From UBA2862 sp045658005 (GTDB taxonomy: Bacteria > Bacillota > Clostridia > Christensenellales > Aristaeellaceae), in contig JAZOUD010000143.1 in assembly GCA_045658005.1 (NCBI GenBank), positions 10,299 through 74,298 on the forward strand: a stretch of 64,000 nt of DNA. Direction: 5' to 3'. Shown one piece after another: positions 1 to 7,903 of the stretch. Below the pieces are notes generated by a model, which did not search any database, was not told the DNA's origin, and worked only from the letters and a program-made list of their open reading frames with translations. The position numbers and the translations under genes are program-made. How positions within the stretch are numbered: position 1 is the first letter of the stretch; the number at the start of each line of letters is the position of its first letter.

Positions 1-1
1 C

Positions 2-319
2 AAGACCACTGGCTACTATGTATCCGCCGATTCCACCAACTGGGACAAGAACTTCACCGAAGGCGCGATGGCCCTGGAAAAGGTGGGTGACGTCACCCAG
101 ACCCCCGTCGTCGGCAGCAGCGGCGTGCACATCATCCGCTACGAGACCGACGTCAAGTCCGGCCCGGTCGCCCTGGAGGAGATCCGCGACGCCCTGTACG
201 AGAAGACCCTCGAAACGGCGAAGGACGAGCACTTTACCAGCGAGCTCAACAGTTGGGTCGAGGCTCTGAATCCCCAGTACCACATCGAGGCCTTTAACCT
301 CACCGGAGAGGATCAATAA
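2..319 (+). CDS. Peptidyl-prolyl cis-trans isomerase (parvulin/PpiC-type foldase), C-terminal part
   Basis: The open frame enters from the left edge and ends at a TAA at 317-319, so only the last 105 residues are present. The segment GAMALEKVGD followed by TPVV, SSGVHIIRYE and a charged helical tail is the usual end of a parvulin rotamase domain as in PrsA/SurA-like foldases, which catalyse proline isomerisation in exported proteins outside the membrane. The signal peptide and N-terminal chaperone domain would lie upstream, outside the window. A strong hairpin terminator follows directly, so this is the last gene of its unit. Confidence 0.8.
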   Translation, partial: KTTGYYVSADSTNWDKNFTEGAMALEKVGDVTQTPVVGSSGVHIIRYETDVKSGPVALEEIRDALYEKTLETAKDEHFTSELNSWVEALNPQYHIEAFNLTGEDQ

Positions 320-327
320 TGGAGCCC

Positions 328-361
328 ATAAATAAAGCAGCCTTCGGGCTGCTTTATTTAT
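328..361. terminator. Bidirectional intrinsic terminator
   Basis: A perfect 15-bp stem (328-342 with 347-361) closes a TTCG tetraloop. The A-rich left arm and T-rich right arm let it work on both strands. It ends the foldase gene on the plus strand and the small Fe-S protein gene on the minus strand. Confidence 0.9.
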
Positions 362-370
362 GGAGTCTTC

Positions 371-568
371 CTATTTTTCCTTGTAATACAGCATGCAGTG
401 GCAGTAGCCTTCAAATTCAGAGTCGGCGATCTGGTTCCTGAACTCAAGGCACATGCACTTGTTTTCCGGCGTTCGCGCCAGGCGGCACGGACAGTATCCG
501 CCGGTTTGCTTCAGGCCTTCCCGGATATGGCGAACGACCTCCTGGTCCTCGTTGAAACGAACCTTCAT
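371..568 (-). CDS. Ferredoxin-thioredoxin reductase catalytic-chain-like small Fe-S protein
   Basis: This 65-residue protein has three CxC-type pairs: CPC at 26-28, CMC at 38-40 and CHC at 56-58. They resemble the CPC/CPC/CHC signature of the ferredoxin:thioredoxin reductase catalytic subunit, which holds a 4Fe-4S cluster beside a redox disulfide. The length is below the roughly 100 residues of plant FTR, but short homologues are common in anaerobes. The start is set by a GAAGGAGG-type site just upstream of the ATG at 568. No variable-chain partner or thioredoxin gene is adjacent, so the electron donor and target are unknown. A role in thiol redox control in the cytosol is inferred from family membership. 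Confidence 0.75.
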   Translation of the reverse strand: MKVRFNEDQEVVRHIREGLKQTGGYCPCRLARTPENKCMCLEFRNQIADSEFEGYCHCMLYYKEK

Positions 569-608
569 GGTGTTTGACCTCCTTCATCATCTTCTATGCG
601 GCGCGGCG

Positions 609-637
609 TTGATTTTTACCGGCCCGGGGTATATAAT
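609..637 (+). promoter_or_regulatory. Sigma-A type promoter for the amidohydrolase gene
   Basis: TTGATT at 609-614 and TATAAT at 632-637 are separated by 17 bp. They lie about 60 bp before the amidohydrolase start at 696, with a GGGGGTG ribosome site between. Confidence 0.65.
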
Positions 638-695
638 GGAGCCGATGGGCGGGGTGCAGCCGCATTTCGCCCGGAATAAGCGGGGGTGACAAGAC

Positions 696-1604
696 ATGTT
701 TGGCGACTGTCACATTCACATGGTCCTGGACGGCGTCTATTACAGGGACGCCATCGACGCCCACAGGGGGCACGTGCGCGACGACCTGATCCGCGAGACG
801 CTCGCCGACTATGCCAGAGCCGGTATACGCTACCTGCGTGACGGCGGCGACGCCTTTGGCGTCTGCCAGCGGGCCAGGGCGCTGGCGCCGGAGTATGGGA
901 TCGAGTACCGGATCCCCTGCTTCCCGATCTGCCTGAAGGGACGCTACGGCAGCTTTATCGGCCGGACGTTCGAGACGATGGCCGATTATCGCGCCCTTGT
1001 GGCCGAGGTGGACAGGGCCGGGGGCGACTTCATCAAGATCATGATCTCCGGCCTGATGGACTTTGACCGCTACGGCGTCGTCACCAGCACCCCGCTGTCG
1101 GCCCGGCAGATCCGGGAGATGATCGACATCGCCCACGGCGAGGGCTTTTCGGTGATGGCCCATGCCAACGGCGCAGAGACGATCCGCGCGGCCCTGGAGG
1201 CGGGCGTGGACAGCGTCGAGCACGGCGCCTATATGGACGCGGACACCGTTAGCGCCATGGCCCACAGCGGCGCGGTGTGGGTGCCCACCCTTTCCACCGT
1301 GGGCAACCTGATCGGTAACGGCAGGTATCCCGACGCGGTGCTCCGGAGCATACTGGACGGGCAGCTTCTCAATATCGCGGAATGCGCCCGGCAGGGGGGC
1401 TGCATCGCCCTGGGCAGCGACGCGGGCGCCTATTGCGTGTTCCACGCCCGGGCCGTGGAGGACGAATACGCATGGCTCGAGCGCGCGCTGGGCGCTGAGA
1501 CCGAAGCCGTAATCACCGCGGGCGAAGCCGGGATTCGCCGCCGGTTCAGGCGCGGCGGTCTGGCATCTTTTACAGAAGGGCGGGAAACGCATGACGCCGA
1601 CTGA
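696..1604 (+). CDS. Amidohydrolase-superfamily metal-dependent hydrolase
   Basis: This 302-residue protein carries the metal ligands of the amidohydrolase TIM barrel in order: HxH at residues 6 and 8, a lysine near 114 (FIKIM), histidines at 156 (MAHANG) and 176 (VEHGAY), and an aspartate at 242 (GSDAG). Such enzymes hydrolyse amide, ester or cyclic C-N bonds in small molecules in the cytosol; the substrate cannot be read from sequence. The N-terminal beta-sandwich of imidazolonepropionase-like relatives is missing, because HxH sits almost at the N-terminus. The gene has its own promoter and overlaps the next gene by 14 bp, implying co-translation. Confidence 0.8.
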   Translation: MFGDCHIHMVLDGVYYRDAIDAHRGHVRDDLIRETLADYARAGIRYLRDGGDAFGVCQRARALAPEYGIEYRIPCFPICLKGRYGSFIGRTFETMADYRALVAEVDRAGGDFIKIMISGLMDFDRYGVVTSTPLSARQIREMIDIAHGEGFSVMAHANGAETIRAALEAGVDSVEHGAYMDADTVSAMAHSGAVWVPTLSTVGNLIGNGRYPDAVLRSILDGQLLNIAECARQGGCIALGSDAGAYCVFHARAVEDEYAWLERALGAETEAVITAGEAGIRRRFRRGGLASFTEGRETHDAD

Positions 1605-2283
1605 AATCCGCGAAGCGCTGTACCAGCTTCGGGACGAAGAATACCGCGCCTTTCAGGTCAAGCTGATCCCCAATATCGCGCCCGATACGATGATCGGCGT
1701 TCGAACGCCCGCATTGCGCAGCCTGGCGAAGCAGCTGTACAGGGCAGGGGATTACGCCGCCTTTCTGGCCGAGCTTCCCCACCGCTGCTTTGACGAGAAC
1801 CAGCTGCACGCGTTCATACTCTCCGAGATGCGGGACTTTGAGACGTGCATTGAAGAAACCTGTCGGTTCCTTCCCTATGTGGACAACTGGGCGACCTGCG
1901 ACCAGCTTTCGCCGAAGGCCTTCAAAAAGCACCGCCAACAGCTGCCGGAATACATAAGCGTCTGGCTCGCTTCCGGGCATACCTACACCGTCCGCTTTGC
2001 CATCGGCATGCTGATGGCCCACTTTCTGGATGAGGCTTTTGACCCGGAATATCTGCGCACGGTCTCGCAGGTGCGCTCAGAGGAATACTACGTCCGTATG
2101 ATGGTGGCCTGGTACTTTGCCACGGCCCTTGCCAAGCAGTACGACGCGGCGCTGCCCTATATCGAGGAACGCAGGCTGCACCCCTGGACCCATAACAAGG
2201 CCATCCAGAAGGGCGTCGAGAGCAATCGCATCCCCGATGAACGCAAGGCATACCTGAAGACCCTGAGGGCGCGATCCACCTGA
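1591..2283 (+). CDS. DNA alkylation repair protein, AlkD-like HEAT-repeat family
   Basis: This 230-residue all-helical protein matches the AlkD/AlkC family, which flips or excises alkylated bases (3-methyladenine, 7-methylguanine) without base insertion. The segment DNWATCD places Trp100 and Asp104 in the W-x3-D arrangement of the AlkD catalytic cleft. Other family features are GVRTPALR near 36-43 and a C-terminal tract ending in HNKAIQKGVES. It overlaps the upstream amidohydrolase gene and likely shares its transcript, though the pairing has no obvious metabolic logic. The glycosylase role is inferred from family knowledge. Confidence 0.88.
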   Translation: MTPTEIREALYQLRDEEYRAFQVKLIPNIAPDTMIGVRTPALRSLAKQLYRAGDYAAFLAELPHRCFDENQLHAFILSEMRDFETCIEETCRFLPYVDNWATCDQLSPKAFKKHRQQLPEYISVWLASGHTYTVRFAIGMLMAHFLDEAFDPEYLRTVSQVRSEEYYVRMMVAWYFATALAKQYDAALPYIEERRLHPWTHNKAIQKGVESNRIPDERKAYLKTLRARST

Positions 2284-2287
2284 CAGG

Positions 2288-3991
2288 TTACTGCACCTGC
2301 GCGGCGTTGACGGCGGTGTAATACGCCTCCAGCTTCGGCCGGGCCCGCTGGTAACTGGGCTCGAGCCGGGCGTCGAAATGCTTGCCCATGCCCTCCATGA
2401 TGATGGCGTTGGCCTGGTCGAAGGGCATGCTCTCCTTGTAGACGCGCTTGCTGACCAGCGCGTCGTACACGTCGGCGATGGCCATGATCCGCGCTTCGAT
2501 GGGAATCTCCTCGCCCTTCAGGCCCTCGGGATAGCCGGAGCCGTCCCAGCGCTCGTGGTGGTAGTGGGCCACGTTCTCGGCGATGCGCTTGAAATCCGCG
2601 TCGTCGGTGCCCTTTAGGATCTCGTGGACAATGCGCGCGCCCTCGGCGGCATGGGCCTTCATCTTTTCAAATTCCTCCGGCGTAAAGCGACCGGGCTTGC
2701 GCAGCACGGCGTCGTCCACGGCGATCTTGCCGAGGTCGTGCATCGGCGCGGCCTTGATCAGGTCCTGGCAGAAACCGTCGGACAGCGCGAAGACCCCGTC
2801 CGCCTGGATCTGGGCGGTGAGCAGCCGCACGCCCTCGCTGGTACGCCGGATGTGGCCGCCGGTGGAATTGTCCCGGCTTTCGACCATGGTCGCCATGCTC
2901 AGTATCAGGTTGTCGTGCATCGCGACGATGTGCGCCGTCTTCTCGTCCACCTCACGCTTCAGCTCGTCGTTGAAGTTGGCCAGCAGGTTGATGTACTGCC
3001 GGTCCGGGGTATCGTCGATGATGAAGAGCTGGTAGCCCCGCCGCCGGTGCCCGTCAAACAGGTAGCCGACCTGGATCTGGTAGATGCGATTGTTGCGCTC
3101 CAGCAGTCTGGTGTTGTCGGCTTCGTTGCTTCGAAACGCCTCGAGCCAGGCAAGCAGCGTATCCTTCATCGCGGGGACCCTGGCCAGCGGCCGGTCGACG
3201 GTCAGCTCGTTCAGCTCCGGCAGCACGGCCTTCGCCGTGGCGTTGCTGCCCAGGTAATTGAGTTTGAAGTCCACGGAGACGAAGCCGGTGTCGCCGTTCT
3301 GCACCAGTGAGTCGATGGCCGTGTCGGTGACGTCGTACAGGCACATCTTGTCCACGATGATCAGGTAGACCACCAAGGCCAGCGTGAAGGAAAGGGGAAT
3401 CAGCTCGATCCCCTTGAACAGCCTGCGCCCGCCGAAGAAGCTGACGATCGAGAGTATCACAGGCAGGAAGAGCAGGAAGATCAGCTTTCGCGAGATCTGT
3501 TTTTTTCGCGTATAGCTGTAGACCATCGCGCCGATGCTCGCCAGGAAGCAGGCGAAGATCATGATGTAGTATACGATGTGTACCGGACCGTATACCTTGG
3601 TGAAGACCAGGGCATCCTCCGTTCGCTGGAAATTTACGGATTGGTAGATCAGGCCGCTTGCGCCGTTGTACAGCTGGCAGATGAAGAGGGCCGTATTGAC
3701 CGCCAGCAGCCCCACGGATATCCACCGCGGAAGCCTGATGTGACAAAGGCTGAACACGGTGAACATCATGATCGGAAGCAGGTAACAGCCGCTGATGTAG
3801 GTCAGCACGTTGGCCAACAACGCCTCACCGAGGGTTTGAGACCTGCTGAACAGGCAGTAGCCCAGGTTGACGACGGGCACCAGCACAAAAACCAGCGTGA
3901 TGTGCACATCGAAGTGCTTGTGCCACATGCCCACATAGGCGAGCATGAGCGCCAGGGACGCGATCAGCGCAATCTCGTAGTACAGTGTCAA
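2288..3991 (-). CDS. Membrane-anchored HD-GYP cyclic-di-GMP phosphodiesterase
   Basis: This 567-residue protein starts at a TTG (3989-3991) preceded by GGGAGGGAAAG. Roughly the first 215 residues form seven hydrophobic segments like the 7TM sensors of some histidine kinases. A PAS-like stretch (about 225-330) and a helical linker follow. The C-terminal HD-GYP domain shows His380, the HD pair 418-419, HHE at 478-480 and GYP at 486-488, so it looks catalytically complete. Such proteins hydrolyse c-di-GMP at the cytoplasmic face in response to a membrane signal. It is convergent with the alkylation repair gene. Two GGDEF-type remnants elsewhere in the window are broken, so this is the only intact c-di-GMP protein here. 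Confidence 0.92.
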   Translation of the reverse strand: MTLYYEIALIASLALMLAYVGMWHKHFDVHITLVFVLVPVVNLGYCLFSRSQTLGEALLANVLTYISGCYLLPIMMFTVFSLCHIRLPRWISVGLLAVNTALFICQLYNGASGLIYQSVNFQRTEDALVFTKVYGPVHIVYYIMIFACFLASIGAMVYSYTRKKQISRKLIFLLFLPVILSIVSFFGGRRLFKGIELIPLSFTLALVVYLIIVDKMCLYDVTDTAIDSLVQNGDTGFVSVDFKLNYLGSNATAKAVLPELNELTVDRPLARVPAMKDTLLAWLEAFRSNEADNTRLLERNNRIYQIQVGYLFDGHRRRGYQLFIIDDTPDRQYINLLANFNDELKREVDEKTAHIVAMHDNLILSMATMVESRDNSTGGHIRRTSEGVRLLTAQIQADGVFALSDGFCQDLIKAAPMHDLGKIAVDDAVLRKPGRFTPEEFEKMKAHAAEGARIVHEILKGTDDADFKRIAENVAHYHHERWDGSGYPEGLKGEEIPIEARIMAIADVYDALVSKRVYKESMPFDQANAIIMEGMGKHFDARLEPSYQRARPKLEAYYTAVNAAQVQ

Positions 3992-4081
3992 CGTCTTTCC
4001 CTCCCTATGGCCCTATTCTACCATATACCGACGGCATAGGCAACCGGCTTTTTCGGAAAACCGCAAGCGTCATTTTGATTG

Positions 4082-4110
4082 TGGACAAGCGGCCCTTCCT
4101 GTGATAGAAT
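4082..4110 (+). promoter_or_regulatory. Sigma-A type promoter for the YdcF family gene
   Basis: TGGACA at 4082-4087 and TAGAAT at 4105-4110 are 17 bp apart, about 30 bp before the start codon. A GGAGGG ribosome site lies between. Confidence 0.55.
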
Positions 4111-4141
4111 GCAGAAAAGGGTTATATTGGAGGGTAGACGG

Positions 4142-5008
4142 ATGATGAGGATTATTGCCGCCGCGCTGGCTGTGCTGTCGGTATGGACCGGCACACTGGC
4201 AGCAGCGGAAACGCGCTGGATCAGCAATGAAAACAAAGCGCACTTTGCCTCGCTTCTGACCGCGTTGGCAGGCGCCTATGAGTCGCCGTCGGAAGGCGAC
4301 GACGCGCGCATCGACGCCGAGCTCCAGGCGATTGGCGATGTGAGCGAATCGGACTACGACATCGCCCAGGCCATCGCCGGGCATTGGCGCGACGTCTTCC
4401 TGGACGACGACTATCCGCTATTCATCTACCGTGAGGGAGAGGAGCGGGCGACGTCCCTTGAGCAGACCAGCCTGCGGGACAGCCCGCACCACGCCTTTGT
4501 GGTGCTGGGCTATGAGTTGGAGAACGGGCAGATGAAGCCGGAGCTGAAGGGCCGGTGCGACGCCGCTGCCGCCGCGGCCCGGGCCTTTCCCAGCGCGATC
4601 CTCGTCTGCTCCGGCGGCCCGACCGGCGACAACAATCCCTCGAAGCACACCGAGGCGGGCTTGATGCGGGATTACCTGGTGGAGCGTTGCGGGATAGACG
4701 CCTCGCGGATACACATCGACGAGCAGGCGATGACGACCCTGGAGAACGCAGCCAATACCATGGATATGCTGCAACAGCAGGGCATAGAGACGATGACCAT
4801 CGTCACCTCCACCTACCACCAGCGCTGGGGACAGGCGGTTTACAACGCCGTGGCCGCGCTGTACCGGCATTATTTCGGCTATTCGGTGGAAATCGTGGGC
4901 AACTACTGCTATGACACTGAGCCCGAGCACGACATGTACCGAAACGACGATCGCATGGCGATTCGCCAGATCGCCCAGCTGCTGAACGTCCCGATGGAAC
5001 GGAAATGA
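4142..5008 (+). CDS. Secreted YdcF/SanA-like DUF218 family protein
   Basis: The 288-residue product begins at ATG 4142, chosen because TTGGAGGG lies just upstream and the next 20 residues form a signal peptide ending in LAAAE. The DUF218 domain covers about 110-270: HHAFVVLGYEL, then CSGGPT, HTEAGLM, ENAANT and TSTYHQRW. In the ElyC/SanA/YdcF group these surround a putative anion-binding pocket, and members act in envelope integrity or lipid-carrier use. The exact reaction is not established. The signal peptide suggests it works outside the membrane. It has its own promoter and converges with the CapA gene. Confidence 0.78.
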   Translation: MMRIIAAALAVLSVWTGTLAAAETRWISNENKAHFASLLTALAGAYESPSEGDDARIDAELQAIGDVSESDYDIAQAIAGHWRDVFLDDDYPLFIYREGEERATSLEQTSLRDSPHHAFVVLGYELENGQMKPELKGRCDAAAAAARAFPSAILVCSGGPTGDNNPSKHTEAGLMRDYLVERCGIDASRIHIDEQAMTTLENAANTMDMLQQQGIETMTIVTSTYHQRWGQAVYNAVAALYRHYFGYSVEIVGNYCYDTEPEHDMYRNDDRMAIRQIAQLLNVPMERK

Positions 5009-5032
5009 TCCATTCAGTTGAACGGGATATCC

Positions 5033-6247
5033 TCATCCGTCGATCAGCCGGACCTGATCGCCCACGACGTCGACGATTTCATGGTAGCTTTCGACCATGC
5101 GACTGTAATTCCTGTCGTCCATGCCGGCGGGACGGCGCTCCAGATATCGCCCGGAGGGCAGCACCCTGATCCGGCCGTCCTGCTTCCAGGTATAGGTGGG
5201 AATGTAGCCCACGCGTTCGCAGGTGAACCGGCCGTCGGGCTGTTCGCTGACGGGAAAATCCAGGATCACGCCGTTGTCGGTGTACCGAAGCACGTGGTCG
5301 CTGATGAAGTTGCCCATGCAGTACGCGGTGAGCACCTGCTTTTCCAAGCCGTCCACGGTGACGGATTGAAAGTCGACGGGCTGAACCATGTGGGCGTGGC
5401 TGCCGAGTATGATGTCCACTCCGGCCCGGGCCAGCTGTGCCGCGTATCGCCTCTGGCTGTCGTCGGGTTGACGCAGGAACTCCTCGCCCCAGTGGGGAAA
5501 GGCGATGACCACCTCCGCGCCGGCATCCCGCAGCCGCTTCACGTCGCCGTCGAAATCGGCCATGCTGAGGTAGGGCACCAGGTCGACGGCCCTTGGGTGA
5601 ACGGCGCGGTTTTCCATGGTGTTGGTGCTCAGGGTGTAGGCCAGGAAGCCGAACCGTATGCCGTTGACCTCGCGTATCACGGGGCACTGCTTCTCCGCCT
5701 GATCGCGGTAGGCGCCCACGTGGCCAAGGCCGTACTTTTCCACGCTGTTCAGCGTGTTTTCCACGCCGCCCTCCCAGCGGTCCAGCATGTGGTTGTTGGC
5801 CAGCGTCAAAAAATCGACGCCACAGTCCCTCAGCGGCGCCAGGGCCGCCTCGGGCGCGTTGAACCGGGGATAGCCGGAACAGGGGATATCCCCATACCTG
5901 CCGACGGTGCCCTCCAGATTGCCTGCGGTAAAGTCGGCGTCCGACAGCAGCTCGGATATCATCTCAAACTGGTCGTGGAAGTCGCCGCCGCTGCGCTCTG
6001 CGCAGGCGAGCTGGCCCTGGCAGAACATGATGTCGCCGACTGCCCGAATCCGGGCGCGACGCAATGCAGCGCCGGACTGCCGGTCAGTGGCCGGCGCGAG
6101 AGGCATGCCCGTACCGACGTTATGCGCTGTCTTGCTTTTTGGAGTATGAATATTTGCAGGCACGGCCTGGGATTCAAGGGAAATCACCGGACGGGTCTGA
6201 CCGTCGCGGGGGCGGCTGAGGCCACGGTTCTCCGAGTCGATTCGCAC
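5033..6247 (-). CDS. CapA family (poly-gamma-glutamate capsule type) metallophosphatase-like protein
   Basis: The start is placed at GTG 6247, behind GGAAGG with an 8-nt spacer; an in-frame GTG at 6256 lies too close to that site. The 404-residue product has the calcineurin-like CapA fold: AVGDIMF near 70, AGNLEG, LANNHMLD, AFPHWG and GSHAHMVQP with CMGNFISD. Metal ligands (Asp, Asn-His, His-x-His) appear retained. CapA proteins export or tether poly-gamma-glutamate, but many homologues lie outside pgs operons, as here, and their substrate is unknown. The first 55 or so residues are basic and low in hydrophobicity, with no signal peptide, which is unusual for the family. Divergent from the small secreted protein at 6391. 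Confidence 0.82.
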   Translation of the reverse strand: MRIDSENRGLSRPRDGQTRPVISLESQAVPANIHTPKSKTAHNVGTGMPLAPATDRQSGAALRRARIRAVGDIMFCQGQLACAERSGGDFHDQFEMISELLSDADFTAGNLEGTVGRYGDIPCSGYPRFNAPEAALAPLRDCGVDFLTLANNHMLDRWEGGVENTLNSVEKYGLGHVGAYRDQAEKQCPVIREVNGIRFGFLAYTLSTNTMENRAVHPRAVDLVPYLSMADFDGDVKRLRDAGAEVVIAFPHWGEEFLRQPDDSQRRYAAQLARAGVDIILGSHAHMVQPVDFQSVTVDGLEKQVLTAYCMGNFISDHVLRYTDNGVILDFPVSEQPDGRFTCERVGYIPTYTWKQDGRIRVLPSGRYLERRPAGMDDRNYSRMVESYHEIVDVVGDQVRLIDG

Positions 6248-6307
6248 TGATCTCACCTTCCGGGCAATCGAATATGCGCCAACATTATAACGAATATCGC
6301 GCTGCTT

Positions 6308-6349
6308 TGCAATGCGAATGCGGAAAAGCAGTACGGCTCACGCATTGCA
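6308..6349. repeat. 9-bp inverted repeat between divergent genes
   Basis: TGCAATGCG at 6308-6316 is matched by CGCATTGCA at 6341-6349 with a 24-bp spacer. It lies between the CapA gene and the small secreted protein. It could be an operator or an RNA hairpin in the leader of the small gene. There is no direct evidence for either. Confidence 0.35.
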
Positions 6350-6390
6350 GTAATAGATACCAATAATGAACGCATGAAAGGAGCATCAGG

Positions 6391-6690
6391 ATGATGAAAA
6401 GAATGATTTGCCTGATACTGACGCTTTGCCTGCTGTTGACCACAGGGGCGCTGGCCGACCAGGAGGCCCAGGCGCAGCTGGAGAAGGAGATCGACCTTTT
6501 GAACGACCTGGCCGGCCGAAAGGGCGTGGTGCTGATGTACGGACCCGGCTTCAGCGCGCCTGACGGGACCGTCCGCATCTCCCTGGCCAACCTGAACACG
6601 GAGGATTACGCCCAGATCGCCAGGCGGCTGTTCGAGCTGCTGGACGAGTATTATGCGGAATCTGGAATCGCCCTAGCGAACGCCGCATAA
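6391..6690 (+). CDS. Small exported protein: signal peptide joined to an aminotransferase C-terminal tail
   Basis: This 99-residue ORF follows AAAGGAG. Residues 1-22 form a clean signal peptide (basic MMKRM, hydrophobic core, ALAD cleavage site). Residues from about 27 to 95 resemble the last part of the aspartate aminotransferase / aspartate 4-decarboxylase family, where a GxGF...VRxSLANLxxxDY pattern ends the small domain; here it reads GPGFSAPDG, then RISLANLNTEDY. The PLP lysine and the large domain are absent, so no catalysis is expected. It may be a gene-fragment fusion that is kept as a small exported protein, or decay. Its own ribosome site and intact frame argue that it is translated. 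Confidence 0.6.
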   Translation: MMKRMICLILTLCLLLTTGALADQEAQAQLEKEIDLLNDLAGRKGVVLMYGPGFSAPDGTVRISLANLNTEDYAQIARRLFELLDEYYAESGIALANAA

Positions 6691-6781
6691 GGGCCGCTCC
6701 AAAAGGCGATTCGCCGCCGGACGGCTGGTTTTTCCGTATCCTGGAACAGCCGTGAACATACTGGATCAAGGAGGACTGAAC

Positions 6782-7903
6782 ATGCGCTTGCTTCACATTG
6801 CGGATCTGCACCTGGGCAAGCAGATGAACGACCTTTCCCTGCTGCCGGATCAGGAATTCATCCTTCAGCAGATACTGTCCATTGCCCAAAGCGAACGGGT
6901 GGACGCCGTCCTGATTTCAGGAGACGTTTACCAGCGCTCCTCTCCCCAGGCGGAGGCCATGGCGCTGTTCGATTCCTTCGTGTCTCGATTGGCGGGCCTG
7001 GGCAAGAAGGTATTTGTCATCAGCGGCAACCACGATTCCGCGCTTCGTGTCTCCTACTTCGCGTCCCTCGTCAAGTCCTCCGGCGTCTACGTGTCGGAGG
7101 CGTTCGACGGCACGCTGCAAAGCGTTTCGCTCAGCGACCTGTACGGGGAGATCACGGTATGGCTGCTTCCATTTTTGCGCCCCTCCCAGGTGAAGCGCAA
7201 GCTGCCGGGGGAAAGGATCGTCTCCTATCAGGACGCCGTGGAAGCGGTGCTGAGGCAGACGCCCATCGACACCAAGAAGCGAAACGTACTTCTGTGCCAT
7301 CAGTTCATCACCGGCAGCGAGACCTCGGATTCCGAGGAGAGGGCGGTGGGCGGACTGGACAACATCGACGCCGCCGTGTTCGACGCCTTCGACTACGTCG
7401 CCCTGGGACACATCCACAGGCCCCAGAAGGTGCTGCGGGACACCCTGCGATATGCGGGCTCGCCCCTGAAGTATTCCTTCTCCGAGGCGGGCCATCAAAA
7501 GAGCGTGGCCGTCGTGGACATGCTCGAAAAGGGGGAGGTCGCGGTGCGCACCCTGCCCCTGTATCCGTTGCACGACGTGCGCCTGATCGAGGGCAGGATG
7601 GACGAGCTGATGGAGATGCCCTATTCGGAGGATTATCTCTGGGTGACGGTGCACGATGAGCTGCCGCCGCCGGATGCCCGGGTGACGCTGAGCGTCAATT
7701 ATCCCAATATGATGAAGTTCTCCATCGTCAATTCCAGGACAAAGTATGATGTGGACGTACTGGCCACCGAGGGCATGGAGAACAAAACCGTCGCCGAGCT
7801 GTTCAGCGATTTTTACCGGCTGCAGAACAACGATCAGGCGCCTGGCGAAGCGCATCAGAGGGTGCTTAACAAGGTACTGAAGGAATTGGAGGGAAGCACA
7901 TGA
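6782..7903 (+). CDS. sbcD: Exonuclease SbcD (Mre11-like nuclease subunit)
   Basis: The 373-residue product starts at ATG 6782 behind AAGGAGG. Phosphoesterase motifs are in order: HIADLHLGK, ISGDVYQR, ISGNHDS, LCHQFI and ALGHIHRPQ, giving the Mn-binding Asp, His and Asn ligands. A helical capping region follows. With SbcC it forms an ATP-dependent double-strand exonuclease and hairpin endonuclease that cleaves cruciforms and protein-blocked ends. Its stop overlaps the sbcC start in an ATGA, indicating translational coupling. Confidence 0.96.
   Translation: MRLLHIADLHLGKQMNDLSLLPDQEFILQQILSIAQSERVDAVLISGDVYQRSSPQAEAMALFDSFVSRLAGLGKKVFVISGNHDSALRVSYFASLVKSSGVYVSEAFDGTLQSVSLSDLYGEITVWLLPFLRPSQVKRKLPGERIVSYQDAVEAVLRQTPIDTKKRNVLLCHQFITGSETSDSEERAVGGLDNIDAAVFDAFDYVALGHIHRPQKVLRDTLRYAGSPLKYSFSEAGHQKSVAVVDMLEKGEVAVRTLPLYPLHDVRLIEGRMDELMEMPYSEDYLWVTVHDELPPPDARVTLSVNYPNMMKFSIVNSRTKYDVDVLATEGMENKTVAELFSDFYRLQNNDQAPGEAHQRVLNKVLKELEGST

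Noticed and set aside
594..1592. A 332-codon antisense frame opposite the amidohydrolase
   Set aside because: The sense strand carries all metal-ligand motifs of a real family; the antisense product has none.
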